Assembly (NCBI GenBank): GCA_947497065.1
Contig: CANMEQ010000005.1
Location: 124,001 to 188,000, forward strand
Source of the DNA: an uncultured Paracoccaceae bacterium
GTDB lineage: Bacteria > Pseudomonadota > Alphaproteobacteria > Rhodobacterales > Rhodobacteraceae
Direction: 5' to 3'
Length of the DNA stretch: 64,000 bases
The notes below the pieces were generated by a model. It saw only the letters and a list, made by a program, of their open reading frames with translations, was not told the origin of the DNA and did not search any database. The translations under genes were made by a program, and so were the position numbers. Of this stretch, positions 27,509-36,049 are shown in pieces. The stretch's first letter is position 1. Each line of letters begins with the position of its first letter.

Positions 27509-27606
27509 TCAGGCTCCTTTACAGGACCCCTTTTCATGAGGGGCATGAAGATTATATTAAGCCGCTGAAGAGAAACTCCAACCGTTGTTCGTAAATGGGA
27601 TTCGTA

Positions 27607-27948
27607 ATGTTGCAGAACGTCATAATGATGGCTGACAAAGACAGTGATGACGATGGTGATATCGGCGTCAAACTGGAAACACGCCCCAAGACCAAACGCC
27701 CACCGTTGTATAAGGTAATGATCCTGAACGACGATTTCACGCCGATGGAATTCGTCGTGATGGTGCTGGAGCGGTTCTTTGGCATGAACCACGCGCAGTC
27801 CGTGGAATTGATGCTGACGGTTCACCAAAAGGGTTTGGCGGTTGTCGGTGTGTTTAGCCACGAGATTGCCGAAACCAAGGTGGCCATGGTTATGGATTTT
27901 GCAGCCCGTCATCAGCACCCGCTGCAATGCACCATGGAGAAAGAGTAG
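27607..27948 (+). CDS. clpS: ATP-dependent Clp protease adaptor ClpS
   Basis: A protein of about 113 residues with a flexible acidic N terminus and the ClpS core: [46 protein letters not shown] and [10 protein letters not shown]. It delivers N-degron substrates to ClpA/ClpP; the [10 protein letters not shown] region forms the N-end residue pocket. The start is uncertain among ATGs at 27607, 27625 and 27628, and no clear ribosome binding site separates them. It is divergent from the HAD gene and followed by an RsmC-like methyltransferase; clpA is not adjacent. Confidence 0.93.
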   Translation: MLQNVIMMADKDSDDDGDIGVKLETRPKTKRPPLYKVMILNDDFTPMEFVVMVLERFFGMNHAQSVELMLTVHQKGLAVVGVFSHEIAETKVAMVMDFAARHQHPLQCTMEKE

Positions 27949-27972
27949 GGGCCAAGCCCCGCTCGGAGAGAT

Positions 27973-28911
27973 ATGAAACATTCCCGTTTATTCACCGCGC
28001 TCAGCGAAGGTTTGGCCGTGGACGGCCCCGTGCATGTCATGCGTGCGCCTGCAGGGTATGACTTGGCTGGCCTGGCAGATGTCAGTGTTGAGGCTACGTT
28101 TTTCCCGGATCATCAGTACTGGCAGGCCATGGGAGTGGCTGGGGCGGGGGCACGGCGTGCGGCGACTTTGGTGGTCCTACCGCGCTCGAAAACTTTGGCG
28201 CGTGTTATGGTGAATGAGGCCATCGCGCAGGGCGGTTTGGTGATCGTGGATGGGCAGAAAACGGACGGTGTTGAAAGCATATACAAAGATGTCCGAAAGG
28301 TCTCTGAAATTGCGGGTGTCATCACCAAGGGTCATGGCCGCCTATTTTGGTTTCAGGCTGGGGCGGCCCCCAAATGGGCCGCGACCGTAAAATCGCCTGA
28401 GGGGTTCAAAACCGTGCCCGGTGTGTTTTCTGAAGCCAAGATTGACGCGGGTTCGGCTTTGCTGGCCCCTTATGTGCAAGGCCTGAAAGGCGAAGTTGCG
28501 GATTTGGGGGCCGGGTGGGGCTATCTCAGCCGCGTCATTCTGGGCAGCGCGGATGTGACCCGTTTGGACATGATCGAAGCGGAGAAAACAGCGCTCGATT
28601 GCGCGGTTGAAAACACCAGCGACGCGCGGGCCGTTGCCCATTGGGCCGATGCTCTCACCTTTGAGGGCGGGCCTTATGATACGGTCGTGTCAAACCCGCC
28701 ATTTCACACCTCGCGCGAGGGTGACCCGGATTTGGGGCGTGGTTTCATCGCCACAGCTGCGCGTCTGTTGAAACCGCGCGGAACATTCTTGATGGTGGCG
28801 AACCGTCATTTGCCTTACGAGGCAGCGCTCGGGGCGTTATTTGGTCACGTTGAGGAGCTGGAGGGCTCTGGTGCGTTCAAATTGTTCAAGGCGACTCGCC
28901 CCAAGCGTTAG
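27973..28911 (+). CDS. RsmC-like 16S rRNA (guanine-N2) methyltransferase
   Basis: A 312-residue class I methyltransferase of the RsmC/RlmG type. A degenerate N-terminal domain is followed by a catalytic C-terminal domain with SAM motif I VADLGAGWGYLSRVIL and the N2-guanine/adenine motif VVSNPPFHTSREGD. RsmC-type enzymes modify G1207 of 16S rRNA. An AGAGAT-type ribosome binding site precedes the ATG. It lies 24 bases after clpS on the same strand and is probably cotranscribed. Confidence 0.85.
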   Translation: MKHSRLFTALSEGLAVDGPVHVMRAPAGYDLAGLADVSVEATFFPDHQYWQAMGVAGAGARRAATLVVLPRSKTLARVMVNEAIAQGGLVIVDGQKTDGVESIYKDVRKVSEIAGVITKGHGRLFWFQAGAAPKWAATVKSPEGFKTVPGVFSEAKIDAGSALLAPYVQGLKGEVADLGAGWGYLSRVILGSADVTRLDMIEAEKTALDCAVENTSDARAVAHWADALTFEGGPYDTVVSNPPFHTSREGDPDLGRGFIATAARLLKPRGTFLMVANRHLPYEAALGALFGHVEELEGSGAFKLFKATRPKR

Positions 28912-28946
28912 AATCGCCTAGCGTGCCCACATCCGTAGGAGATCGC

Positions 28947-29750
28947 ATGACCTTTTCCATCGCAGGTAAGACCGCAATCGTGACTGGTGCCGCCAATGGT
29001 GTTGGCCTGGCGATTGGGCGGCATTTTGTGTCTGAAGGGGCGAATGTTGTTTTCGCCGATATGGACGAAGAACGTCTTGAGGCGGAATTGGGATCATCGG
29101 ATGTAGAGCCCGACCGATACCGCAGCTTCGCCTGTGATTTGCGCCAGAAACTGTCGATCAACAATCTATTGTCGATGACGATTGATAGCTTTGAGCGTGT
29201 CGATATTTTGGTGAACGCATCCCGCCAAATCGTGTCGTCTGATCCGCTGGATCCCAAGGGCGATCAGGTGGAAACGCTGTTGAATCAAAATCTTATGACG
29301 TCGTTGCGGCTGACCCAAGCGATTTCAAAGCGGATGATGAAGCAAGCCGAAGGGGAGGAGGATGGTCCGGTTGGGTCTATCATCAACCTCAGCTCGATCG
29401 CGGCGCGTCGGGCGAACCCTGATTTGCTGGGCTATTCCATTTCAACAGCAGCACTGGACCAGATGACACGGTCGATGGCCGTGGCGTTGGCGCCGCACCG
29501 CATTCGGGTGAACGCGGTGGCGTTCGGGTCTGTGATGTCGTCGAGCCTGAAGTTCCAGCTGAAAGACAACGAAGAATACCGCGCTGATATCATCGATCAC
29601 ACGCCATTGGGCCGGATCGCGGGGCCGGGCGAAGTGTCCGACGCCGTGCAATATTTGGCGTCGGATGCATCCAGCTTCGTCACGGGGCAGATCATCACCG
29701 TGGACGGGGGCCGGACGTTGATTGATCCGGTGGTTGCCCCCGCGCACTGA
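28947..29750 (+). CDS. Short-chain dehydrogenase/reductase-like protein with substituted catalytic lysine
   Basis: A 267-residue Rossmann protein of SDR size. It has the cofactor motif TGAANGVG and Asp39 in FADMDEERL, which suggests NAD preference, and a serine at about 149 (INLSS). The active-site tyrosine Y163 lies in GYSISTAALD. The usual YxxxK is YxxxT here (T167), and the NNAG motif is VNASR, so catalysis by the normal mechanism is doubtful. The start at 28947 has a TAGGAGATCGC ribosome binding site. It ends two bases before the convergent lipoprotein gene. Confidence 0.85.
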   Translation: MTFSIAGKTAIVTGAANGVGLAIGRHFVSEGANVVFADMDEERLEAELGSSDVEPDRYRSFACDLRQKLSINNLLSMTIDSFERVDILVNASRQIVSSDPLDPKGDQVETLLNQNLMTSLRLTQAISKRMMKQAEGEEDGPVGSIINLSSIAARRANPDLLGYSISTAALDQMTRSMAVALAPHRIRVNAVAFGSVMSSSLKFQLKDNEEYRADIIDHTPLGRIAGPGEVSDAVQYLASDASSFVTGQIITVDGGRTLIDPVVAPAH

Positions 29751-29752
29751 TT

Positions 29753-30154
29753 TTATTCAGGATGAACCGCGATGCATTGTTGAATGCGGGCTTGTGCCTG
29801 TGTTGATGCGATGGCGCGGCGGTCTTGTAACTGTCTGAGTTTCACACGTTCTTCGGCGATGTTGAGGGTGACAGGTTCGCGGCGTGTGAAGGTTTCGGTT
29901 TTGTCACAGCGGTAGCGGAATGTTGTGCCGTCTTCGCGTTCGTCTTCACAAGTGCGGCGCAAAACGCGGACGTCTTCGGTTTCGAAAATGCCGTAGCCAC
30001 GGCTGATGTTGCCTTGGGTTTCGGCGATCAGGCGGTCCAGTGTGGCGACTTCGCGATTGGCGCCGCTGATGCATTGTTCGCGCGGCGTTGCACAGGCGGT
30101 GAGGGCCACGAGGGGCACGAGAAACAGGGGTAATTTGATTGGCGTTTTCGTCAT
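29753..30154 (-). CDS. Small putative lipoprotein, unknown function
   Basis: A 133-residue protein with a signal peptide ending in a lipobox (PLVALTAC, Cys at about 20). The mature part carries paired cysteines (EQCISGAN, RTCEDE, YRCDKT, QQCIAV), a coiled segment rich in Arg/Glu and a basic C-terminal helix. An AAGGACGACC ribosome binding site supports the ATG at 30154. No recognised domain. It is divergent from hemF and convergent with the SDR gene. Confidence 0.72.
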   Translation of the reverse strand: MTKTPIKLPLFLVPLVALTACATPREQCISGANREVATLDRLIAETQGNISRGYGIFETEDVRVLRRTCEDEREDGTTFRYRCDKTETFTRREPVTLNIAEERVKLRQLQDRRAIASTQAQARIQQCIAVHPE

Positions 30155-30262
30155 GGGGTCGTCCTTCATCATTCGGCTGCAAAAGGGTCGCAGCGCAGGT
30201 GTTGGCCTGCCGTGATAATCAATGCTAGGTCTGCTTGATAAGCAATAACAAGGGCGCAATCT

Positions 30263-31159
30263 ATGGCCACCGATGACATGATAACCGAGAAAAACACTGC
30301 TTCGGCATGGTTCCGCACATTGCGGGACAGTATCGTGCAGGCCTTTGAAAACCTTGAAGATACTCAGTTAGATGGCCCGACGGCGGACCTGCCTGCGGGG
30401 CGGTTTGAGGTGTCTGAGACCACACGCACAGGTGATGCGGGTGAGGATGCCGGCGGTGGCCTGATGTCGGTGATGCGCGGGGGGCGCGTGTTTGAAAAAG
30501 TGGGGGTGAATATTTCCACTGTTTACGGGTCCTTGGGCGAGCGCGCCCAAAATGCCATGGCCGCGCGCAAGGGCATTCCAGGTATGAAAGATGACCCGCG
30601 ATTTTGGGCGTCTGGCATCAGTCTGGTGGCCCATATGCAAAACCCCCATGCGCCTGCGGTGCACATGAACACGCGGATGTTCTGGACGCCCCATGCGTGG
30701 TGGTTTGGGGGCGGGTCTGACCTGAACCCCTGCATCGAATATGACAGCGACACGGCCCATTTTCATACCACCCAAAAGACATGGTTGGACCCCCACGGTG
30801 AGGCGCATTACCCACGGCTAAAGGCTTGGGCGGACGAGTATTTTTACATTCCGCACCGGCACCGCGCACGGGGTGTGGGTGGCATCTTTATGGATGATTT
30901 ATGCACGGGTGATTGGGGGGCGGATTTTGCCCTGACCCAAGACATTGGTCGCGCGTTTTTGCCCGCCTATGTGCCGTTGGTTGAGGGGCGCCGGAACACC
31001 GTTTGGACCGAGGCGGACAAGGATGCGCAGCTGGTGCATCGGGGCCTCTATGCGGAGTATAATTTGGTGTACGACCGCGGGACGAAGTTTGGTTTGGAGA
31101 CCGGTCATGACGCCAACGCGGTGCTGATGAGCCTGCCGCCGCTGGCGAAATGGGTGTGA
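30263..31159 (+). CDS. hemF: Oxygen-dependent coproporphyrinogen III oxidase
   Basis: A 298-residue HemF that oxidatively decarboxylates coproporphyrinogen III to protoporphyrinogen IX using O2. Signature segments are GVNISTVYG, NPHAPAVHMNTRMFW, WWFGGGSDLNPC, and C-terminal YNLVYDRGTKFGLETG. The length is normal. It stands near hemE and hemC, which form a dispersed heme-synthesis neighbourhood; hemF and hemE are convergent, so these are separate transcripts. Confidence 0.96.
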   Translation: MATDDMITEKNTASAWFRTLRDSIVQAFENLEDTQLDGPTADLPAGRFEVSETTRTGDAGEDAGGGLMSVMRGGRVFEKVGVNISTVYGSLGERAQNAMAARKGIPGMKDDPRFWASGISLVAHMQNPHAPAVHMNTRMFWTPHAWWFGGGSDLNPCIEYDSDTAHFHTTQKTWLDPHGEAHYPRLKAWADEYFYIPHRHRARGVGGIFMDDLCTGDWGADFALTQDIGRAFLPAYVPLVEGRRNTVWTEADKDAQLVHRGLYAEYNLVYDRGTKFGLETGHDANAVLMSLPPLAKWV

Positions 31160-31250
31160 TCGGTTAACGGGCCGGGCTGCGTTTTTTGGTTCTGAGCCAA
31201 AGTTCCACGCGAATCGAGTGTTAACGCCTGAAAAACAGGGGTTTTCGCCA

Positions 31251-31289
31251 TATGGATCGGGTATGGGTCCGGTATGGGTTTGGTATTGC
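31251..31289 (+). repeat. Dispersed 11-base tandem repeat block, copy 2
   Basis: Three consecutive 11-base units fit TATGGGTNNGG: a degenerate TATGGATCGGG, then units with CC and TT at the variable positions, ending in TATTGC. The same end occurs in the copy at 50329-50367. It lies in the 191-base convergent gap between hemF and hemE. Confidence 0.8.
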
Positions 31290-31308
31290 TTTGATCTGGA
31301 GATAGGCG

Positions 31309-31343
31309 TGGTTAACGCACCGCACGCAGGGATGCGTTAACCA
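31309..31343. repeat. Perfect 11-base inverted repeat containing GTTAAC
   Basis: TGGTTAACGCA (31309-31319) and TGCGTTAACCA (31333-31343) are exact reverse complements across a 13-base spacer. Two more GTTAAC hexamers occur at 31162 and 31220. The right arm continues to TTAACCAT, an octamer resembling a CtrA half-site. There is no T-run, so a simple terminator is unlikely. Confidence 0.7.
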
Positions 31344-31350
31344 TTACGTT

Positions 31351-32382
31351 TTAGGCGCCGCGCACGGTGTCGATCATCAGCTGCACATTGTCCGGGTCCG
31401 CGTCTGGCGTGATGCCATGGCCGAGGTTGAAGATGTGCGGACCGCCTTTGAAGGCGTCGACGATGGCGCGGGTTTCAGTGACCAGTGCATCGCCCCCAGT
31501 GACCATATGCGAGGATTTCAGGTTGCCCTGAACACAGCCGCCCGTTTGCACATGGGCCGCAGCCCAAGGGGCGGTAACGCCGTCATCGAGCGCGATGCAA
31601 TCTGCACCGATATCGGCATGCAGACCCACGTATTTTTCGCCCGCCCCACGGGGGAAGGCGATGATGGGCGTGTCAGGGTAGCGCGCTTTGAGGGCGGCGG
31701 TGATTTTGGCGGCCGGTTTGACCGCGTAATTCAGGAAATCGTCCCCTTTGAGGGAGCCTGCCCAGCTGTCGAACAATTTGATGACTTCGGCGCCTGCATC
31801 GATCTGTTTGGACAGGTATTCGATGGTGCCGTCTGTGATCAGGTCGAGCAGGGCCTCAAACGTGGGTTTGTCGGCGTCTTTCAGGGCGTGGGCCGGACCT
31901 TGGTCGGGGGTGCCTTTGCCCGCGATCATGTAGGTCGCGACGGTCCATGGGGCGCCTGCGAAGCCGATCAATGTTGTCTCGGACGGGAGTTCGCGGGACA
32001 GGATTTTGACGGTTTCATAGATGGGGTTCAGGGTGTCGTGGATCGCCTCGACCGGTTTGAGGGCCTTGAGCTCATCGGGGGTGGTGATGGTGGACAGGCG
32101 CGGGCCTTCGCCGGTGACGAACCACAGATCGGCGCCCAAGGCTTGGGGCAGGAGCAGGATGTCTGCGAACAGGATGGAGGCATCGAACCCGTAGCGGCGG
32201 ATGGGCTGGAGCGTGACTTCGGCGGCCAGTTCGGAGTTGTAGCACAGCGACAGAAAGTCGCCCGCTTGGGCGCGGGTGGCGCGGTATTCGGGCAGGTAGC
32301 GGCCCGCCTGACGCATCATCCAGATGGGGGGCGTGTCCAGTGTTTCACCGGCCAAGGCACGAAGGATGGTTTTTTGCGTCAT
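31351..32382 (-). CDS. hemE: Uroporphyrinogen decarboxylase
   Basis: A 343-residue HemE that decarboxylates the four acetate side chains of uroporphyrinogen III. Signature segments are [17 protein letters not shown] and [19 protein letters not shown], with the substrate-binding Asp in [14 protein letters not shown] and the C-terminal [14 protein letters not shown]. The length is normal. It is divergent from hemC across an 88-base gap, so the two share a promoter region. Confidence 0.97.
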   Translation of the reverse strand: MTQKTILRALAGETLDTPPIWMMRQAGRYLPEYRATRAQAGDFLSLCYNSELAAEVTLQPIRRYGFDASILFADILLLPQALGADLWFVTGEGPRLSTITTPDELKALKPVEAIHDTLNPIYETVKILSRELPSETTLIGFAGAPWTVATYMIAGKGTPDQGPAHALKDADKPTFEALLDLITDGTIEYLSKQIDAGAEVIKLFDSWAGSLKGDDFLNYAVKPAAKITAALKARYPDTPIIAFPRGAGEKYVGLHADIGADCIALDDGVTAPWAAAHVQTGGCVQGNLKSSHMVTGGDALVTETRAIVDAFKGGPHIFNLGHGITPDADPDNVQLMIDTVRGA

Positions 32383-32470
32383 TGTGGTCTCCTGTTTGGG
32401 GGTGTGTCACGTGTGGGTTGGCGCAAGTCAAGTGCTTGCCCCGTATGTAGGGCGCGGCTATTGGTAGCCC

Positions 32471-33427
32471 ATGAAAAATGACAGCCCCACCCCCGACAGC
32501 CCGTTGAAGATTGGTACACGCGGATCGCCGTTGGCGTTGGCGCAGGCCTATGAGACGCGGGCGCGGTTGATGGCGGCCCATGATTTGCCCGAGGCGGCGT
32601 TCGAGATTTGCGTGATCAAGACCACCGGTGATGACCGGACATTGATTGATGCGGATATTGCGCTGAAGACGATTGGCAACAAAGGGTTGTTCACCAAAGA
32701 GATCGAAGAGGCGATGATCGCGGGGGCGATTGATATTGCGGTTCATTCGACCAAGGACATGCCGGTGGAGCAGCCTGAGGGGCTGGTTCTGGATGTGTTT
32801 TTGCCGCGCGAAGATGTGCGCGATGCGTTTGTGTCGGTGAAATATGCCAGCATTGCCGAGCTGCCGTTTGGCGCGGTTGTGGGCACGTCGAGCCTGCGGC
32901 GGCGGGCGCAGCTGATGGCGAAGCGGCCCGATCTGACGATGGTGGAGTTTCGCGGCAATGTGCAGACGCGGTTGAAGAAGTTGAACGATGGCGTGGCCGA
33001 TGCGACGTTTTTGGCGATGGCGGGATTGAACCGCATGGATATGGGCGATGTGCCGGCCCATGCGATTGATGTGACCGATATGTTGCCTGCGATTGCCCAA
33101 GGGACGATCGGGATCGAATATCGTGCTGATGATACCCGTGCGGCTGGTTTGTTGGCGGCCATTCATGATGGGCCGACGGGGCAGCGGTTGGCGGCGGAGC
33201 GTAGTTTGTTGGCCGCGTTGGATGGATCGTGCGAGACGCCGATTGGGGGTTTGGCGGTGATTGAGGGCGATCAGATTTGGTTGCGCGGTGAGATTTTGTC
33301 GCCCGACGGCGGGCAGGTGTTTGCCGATGAGCGCCGAGGGCCGATTGCGGAGGGGGCTGCGCTGGGCCGTGATTTGGCGGCGGGCCTGTTGATGATGGCG
33401 GGGCCGGATTTTTTGAAAGCGAAATAA
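32471..33427 (+). CDS. hemC: Hydroxymethylbilane synthase (porphobilinogen deaminase)
   Basis: A 318-residue HemC that polymerises four porphobilinogens to hydroxymethylbilane. Conserved segments are IGTRGSPLALAQAYE, NKGLFTKEIEEAM, DIAVHSTKDMP, VGTSSLRRRAQL, RGNVQTRL and the dipyrromethane-cofactor cysteine in LDGSCETPIGG. The codons are strongly G-ending, in keeping with the G-rich plus strand of the region. It is divergent from hemE and followed by a Gfo/Idh/MocA gene. Confidence 0.97.
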   Translation: MKNDSPTPDSPLKIGTRGSPLALAQAYETRARLMAAHDLPEAAFEICVIKTTGDDRTLIDADIALKTIGNKGLFTKEIEEAMIAGAIDIAVHSTKDMPVEQPEGLVLDVFLPREDVRDAFVSVKYASIAELPFGAVVGTSSLRRRAQLMAKRPDLTMVEFRGNVQTRLKKLNDGVADATFLAMAGLNRMDMGDVPAHAIDVTDMLPAIAQGTIGIEYRADDTRAAGLLAAIHDGPTGQRLAAERSLLAALDGSCETPIGGLAVIEGDQIWLRGEILSPDGGQVFADERRGPIAEGAALGRDLAAGLLMMAGPDFLKAK

Positions 33428-33471
33428 GGTCGCGCAAGGGCGGAGTGGTGATGACACGCGAGGGAACACAG

Positions 33472-34425
33472 ATGATCCGGTGGGGCATTATTGGGTGCGG
33501 TGATGTCACGGAAGTGAAGAGTGGCCCTGCGCTGCAAAAAGCGGAGCGCTCTGCGCTGGTGCATGTGATGCGGCGCGACGGTGCGAAGGCGGCTGATTAC
33601 GCAAAGCGGCATGATGTGCCGCGCTGGTCGGATACGGCAGAGGCGGTGTTGGCGGATGAGGATGTGAATGCGGTGTATGTTGCGACGCCGCCCAGTTCCC
33701 ATGCGCAGTATGCGATTGCCGCGTTACAGGCGGGCAAACATGTTTTGTTGGAAAAGCCGATTGCGATGACGGCTGCGGAGAGTGATGCGATTGAGCAGGC
33801 TGTGGCGCAGACGGGGGGCAAGCTGTCGGTGGCCTATTACCGGCGGGCGTTGCCACGGTTTGAGAAGCTGCGTGAGATTGTTCAAGACAGCACCATCGGG
33901 GCGGTGAGCCTGATCGAGGTGCGGCAGTTCAAACAGGCGGAGCGCCAATCGGCGCAGAGCTGGAAAACAGATCCGGCGATTGGGGGCGGGGGCAGTTTTG
34001 TGGACATGCAGTCGCACACGTTGGATTGGCTGACGGCGGTGTTTGGCCGGCCCGTGCGAGTGAACGGGGTGACGAAAAACACGCGCGGTTTGCACGACGC
34101 TGAGGACTTTGTGAGCTTCGAGCTAGAGTTTGGCGGCTTTGCTGCGGTGGGCCTGTGCCATTATGCAGCCCCCCATGAGGAAGAAAGCGTCACGATTTAT
34201 GGAGAACGTGGGACGGTTGAAATGGGGTTTTTCCGGCCCAGTGAGATCAGCCTGACCGTGGACGGGGTGCAGCGCAGCCTTGCTTTGCCGGACCCGGCCC
34301 ATGTGCATCAGCCGTTTGTGGAACGGGTGGTGTCTTATTTTCTGGATGACACGCCCAACCCTTGCGGGGCAGATGCGGGGCGCGTGAGTTCGGACCTTAT
34401 TGATCAGATTTACCAGCGGGTGTGA
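33472..34425 (+). CDS. Gfo/Idh/MocA family oxidoreductase
   Basis: A 317-residue NAD(P)-dependent oxidoreductase. The Rossmann start is MIRWGIIGCGDVTEVKSGPAL, EKPIAMT is the conserved EKP motif with the catalytic-region lysine, and YYRRALPRFEKLR leads into the C-terminal alpha/beta domain. Substrates of the family are sugars and inositols; none can be fixed here. The ATG at 33472 is chosen because of the family start and the GAGGGAA ribosome binding site. Although galactoside genes lie a few kb to the right, it is on the other strand and not obviously part of that system. Confidence 0.87.
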   Translation: MIRWGIIGCGDVTEVKSGPALQKAERSALVHVMRRDGAKAADYAKRHDVPRWSDTAEAVLADEDVNAVYVATPPSSHAQYAIAALQAGKHVLLEKPIAMTAAESDAIEQAVAQTGGKLSVAYYRRALPRFEKLREIVQDSTIGAVSLIEVRQFKQAERQSAQSWKTDPAIGGGGSFVDMQSHTLDWLTAVFGRPVRVNGVTKNTRGLHDAEDFVSFELEFGGFAAVGLCHYAAPHEEESVTIYGERGTVEMGFFRPSEISLTVDGVQRSLALPDPAHVHQPFVERVVSYFLDDTPNPCGADAGRVSSDLIDQIYQRV

Positions 34426-34435
34426 CCGCGCGGAC

Positions 34436-35821
34436 TTAGCCCTGATCGGGGATCAGTTTGCCCGGGTTTAGGATGCCGTTGGGGTCGAGCAGGGATTTGA
34501 TTTTGCGCATCATGTCGAGGGCCACCGGGTCTTTGCGGCGGCGCATGGTGCCCAGTTTGGACAGGCCCACGCCGTGTTCGGCGGAAAAGCTGCCGCCCAA
34601 GGCTTCGACGACGTCTTCGACGGCTTCGATGATGTGGTCTTTGAGGTCAGCTTCGTCGCGAGTGGGGTAGGTGCTGTAGTGCACGTTGCCGTCGCCCAAG
34701 TGCGCGATGTAATGCGGCTCGGAGCCGGGATCGAGTTTGGCGATAGAGGCATTGGCGCGGTCGAGGAATTCGGCCACGCGGTCCAGCGGGAGGGCGACGT
34801 CGGTGTCGATGATCGGGGTGCGACCATAGGCCAGTTCGGCGGCCATTTCGCGGCGCTCCCACATGTCGCGGCGTTCGGCCTCGTTTTTGGCGATCACGGC
34901 GTCGTGGATGGCGCCCTGTTCCATCAAAGTGCCCATGGTTGTGATCAGGATTTCGGACAGGTCGGTGTCGGTCGTGGTGGCGACTTCGACCATGATGTTG
35001 TGGTCATAGGACTGCGCGAAAGGGGGGCGCGCGGCGGTGACGCGGCCCAAGTGCATGTCGATGTAATGTTTGGGCATATATTCGAAGGCTTCGACCGCGC
35101 CGCCGGTGGCGTCGCGCAGTGTGTTCAGCAGGGTCAGGGCATCATTGACCGATCTAACGGCGACCATGGCGGTGACATAGCTGCGCGGTTTGGGGGCCAG
35201 TTTCAGAGTGGCTTTGGTGATGACGCCAAGGGTGCCTTCGGAGCCGATGAGAAGCTGGCGCAGGTTCAGGCCGGAGTTGTCTTTGTGCAGCGCCGACATG
35301 AGGTTGACGACGCGGCCATCGGCCAGCACGGCCTCGAGGCCCAGCACCAGATCGCGGGTGTTGCCGTAGCGCAGGACGTTGGAACCGCCTGCGTTGGTGG
35401 CCATCACGCCGCCGATCATGGCGGAGCCGCGTGCGCCGAAGGTGAGGGGGAAGATCAGGTTTTGATCTTCGGCGGCCTCGTGCAGGGTCGATAGGACCAC
35501 GCCTGCATCGACGGTGGCGGTGCGTGCGGCTGTATTGATGTCGTGGATGGTGTTCATCCGGTCGAGGGAGAGCATCACACCGCCGGGGGCATAGGTGCCG
35601 CCAACGAGCCCGGTGTGCCCTGAAACAGGTGTGATGGATTGATGTTGGGCATTGGCCAGCGCCATGATTTGGCTGACCTCTTGGGTGCTTGCTGGGCGAA
35701 GGACCACGCCCGGTTCGGCGCAATATTTGCCTGTCCAATCCTTGGACCAGCGGGCGGTGTCTGCGCCGGTTAGCGCATTTTTTGTGCCGACGATTGCGGC
35801 GAAGTCTTGCAGTAAAGCCAT
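34436..35821 (-). CDS. FAD-binding oxidase of the GlcD/D-lactate dehydrogenase family
   Basis: A 461-residue flavoprotein. The FAD_binding_4 (PCMH) domain contains VVLRPASTQEVSQIMALAN, PVSGHTGLVGGTYAPGGVMLSLDRM and GSEGTLGVITKATLKL. The C-terminal FAD-oxidase domain ends in SFSAEHGVGLSKLGTMRRRKD with the conserved His. The family oxidises 2-hydroxy acids (D-lactate, D-2-hydroxyglutarate, glycolate) and passes electrons to quinone. The start at 35821 has a CAGGGGAACGC ribosome binding site. It is convergent with the oxidoreductase gene. Confidence 0.9.
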   Translation of the reverse strand: MALLQDFAAIVGTKNALTGADTARWSKDWTGKYCAEPGVVLRPASTQEVSQIMALANAQHQSITPVSGHTGLVGGTYAPGGVMLSLDRMNTIHDINTAARTATVDAGVVLSTLHEAAEDQNLIFPLTFGARGSAMIGGVMATNAGGSNVLRYGNTRDLVLGLEAVLADGRVVNLMSALHKDNSGLNLRQLLIGSEGTLGVITKATLKLAPKPRSYVTAMVAVRSVNDALTLLNTLRDATGGAVEAFEYMPKHYIDMHLGRVTAARPPFAQSYDHNIMVEVATTTDTDLSEILITTMGTLMEQGAIHDAVIAKNEAERRDMWERREMAAELAYGRTPIIDTDVALPLDRVAEFLDRANASIAKLDPGSEPHYIAHLGDGNVHYSTYPTRDEADLKDHIIEAVEDVVEALGGSFSAEHGVGLSKLGTMRRRKDPVALDMMRKIKSLLDPNGILNPGKLIPDQG

Positions 35822-35879
35822 GTGCGTTCCCCTGCATTGCAACCTAGGGAAGATGGTAAGGATTAGAAAGGGGAGAGTG

Positions 35880-35956
<77 letters not shown>

Positions 35957-36049
35957 ATGCACAGCGGGCGGAATAGTGGCCCGCGCGCCGCCTGTCAAAC
36001 CGATTCTGTCGTTTCTTGGTGACTTCTTTTGCGGATTGGCGCTAGGGGC

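Noticed and set aside
31160-31350. hemF-hemE gap as the chromosomal origin oriC
   Set aside because: It has GTTAAC palindromes and one CtrA-like octamer, but I saw no DnaA boxes or AT-rich unwinding region, and the gap is only 191 bases. Kept as an element cluster, not an origin.
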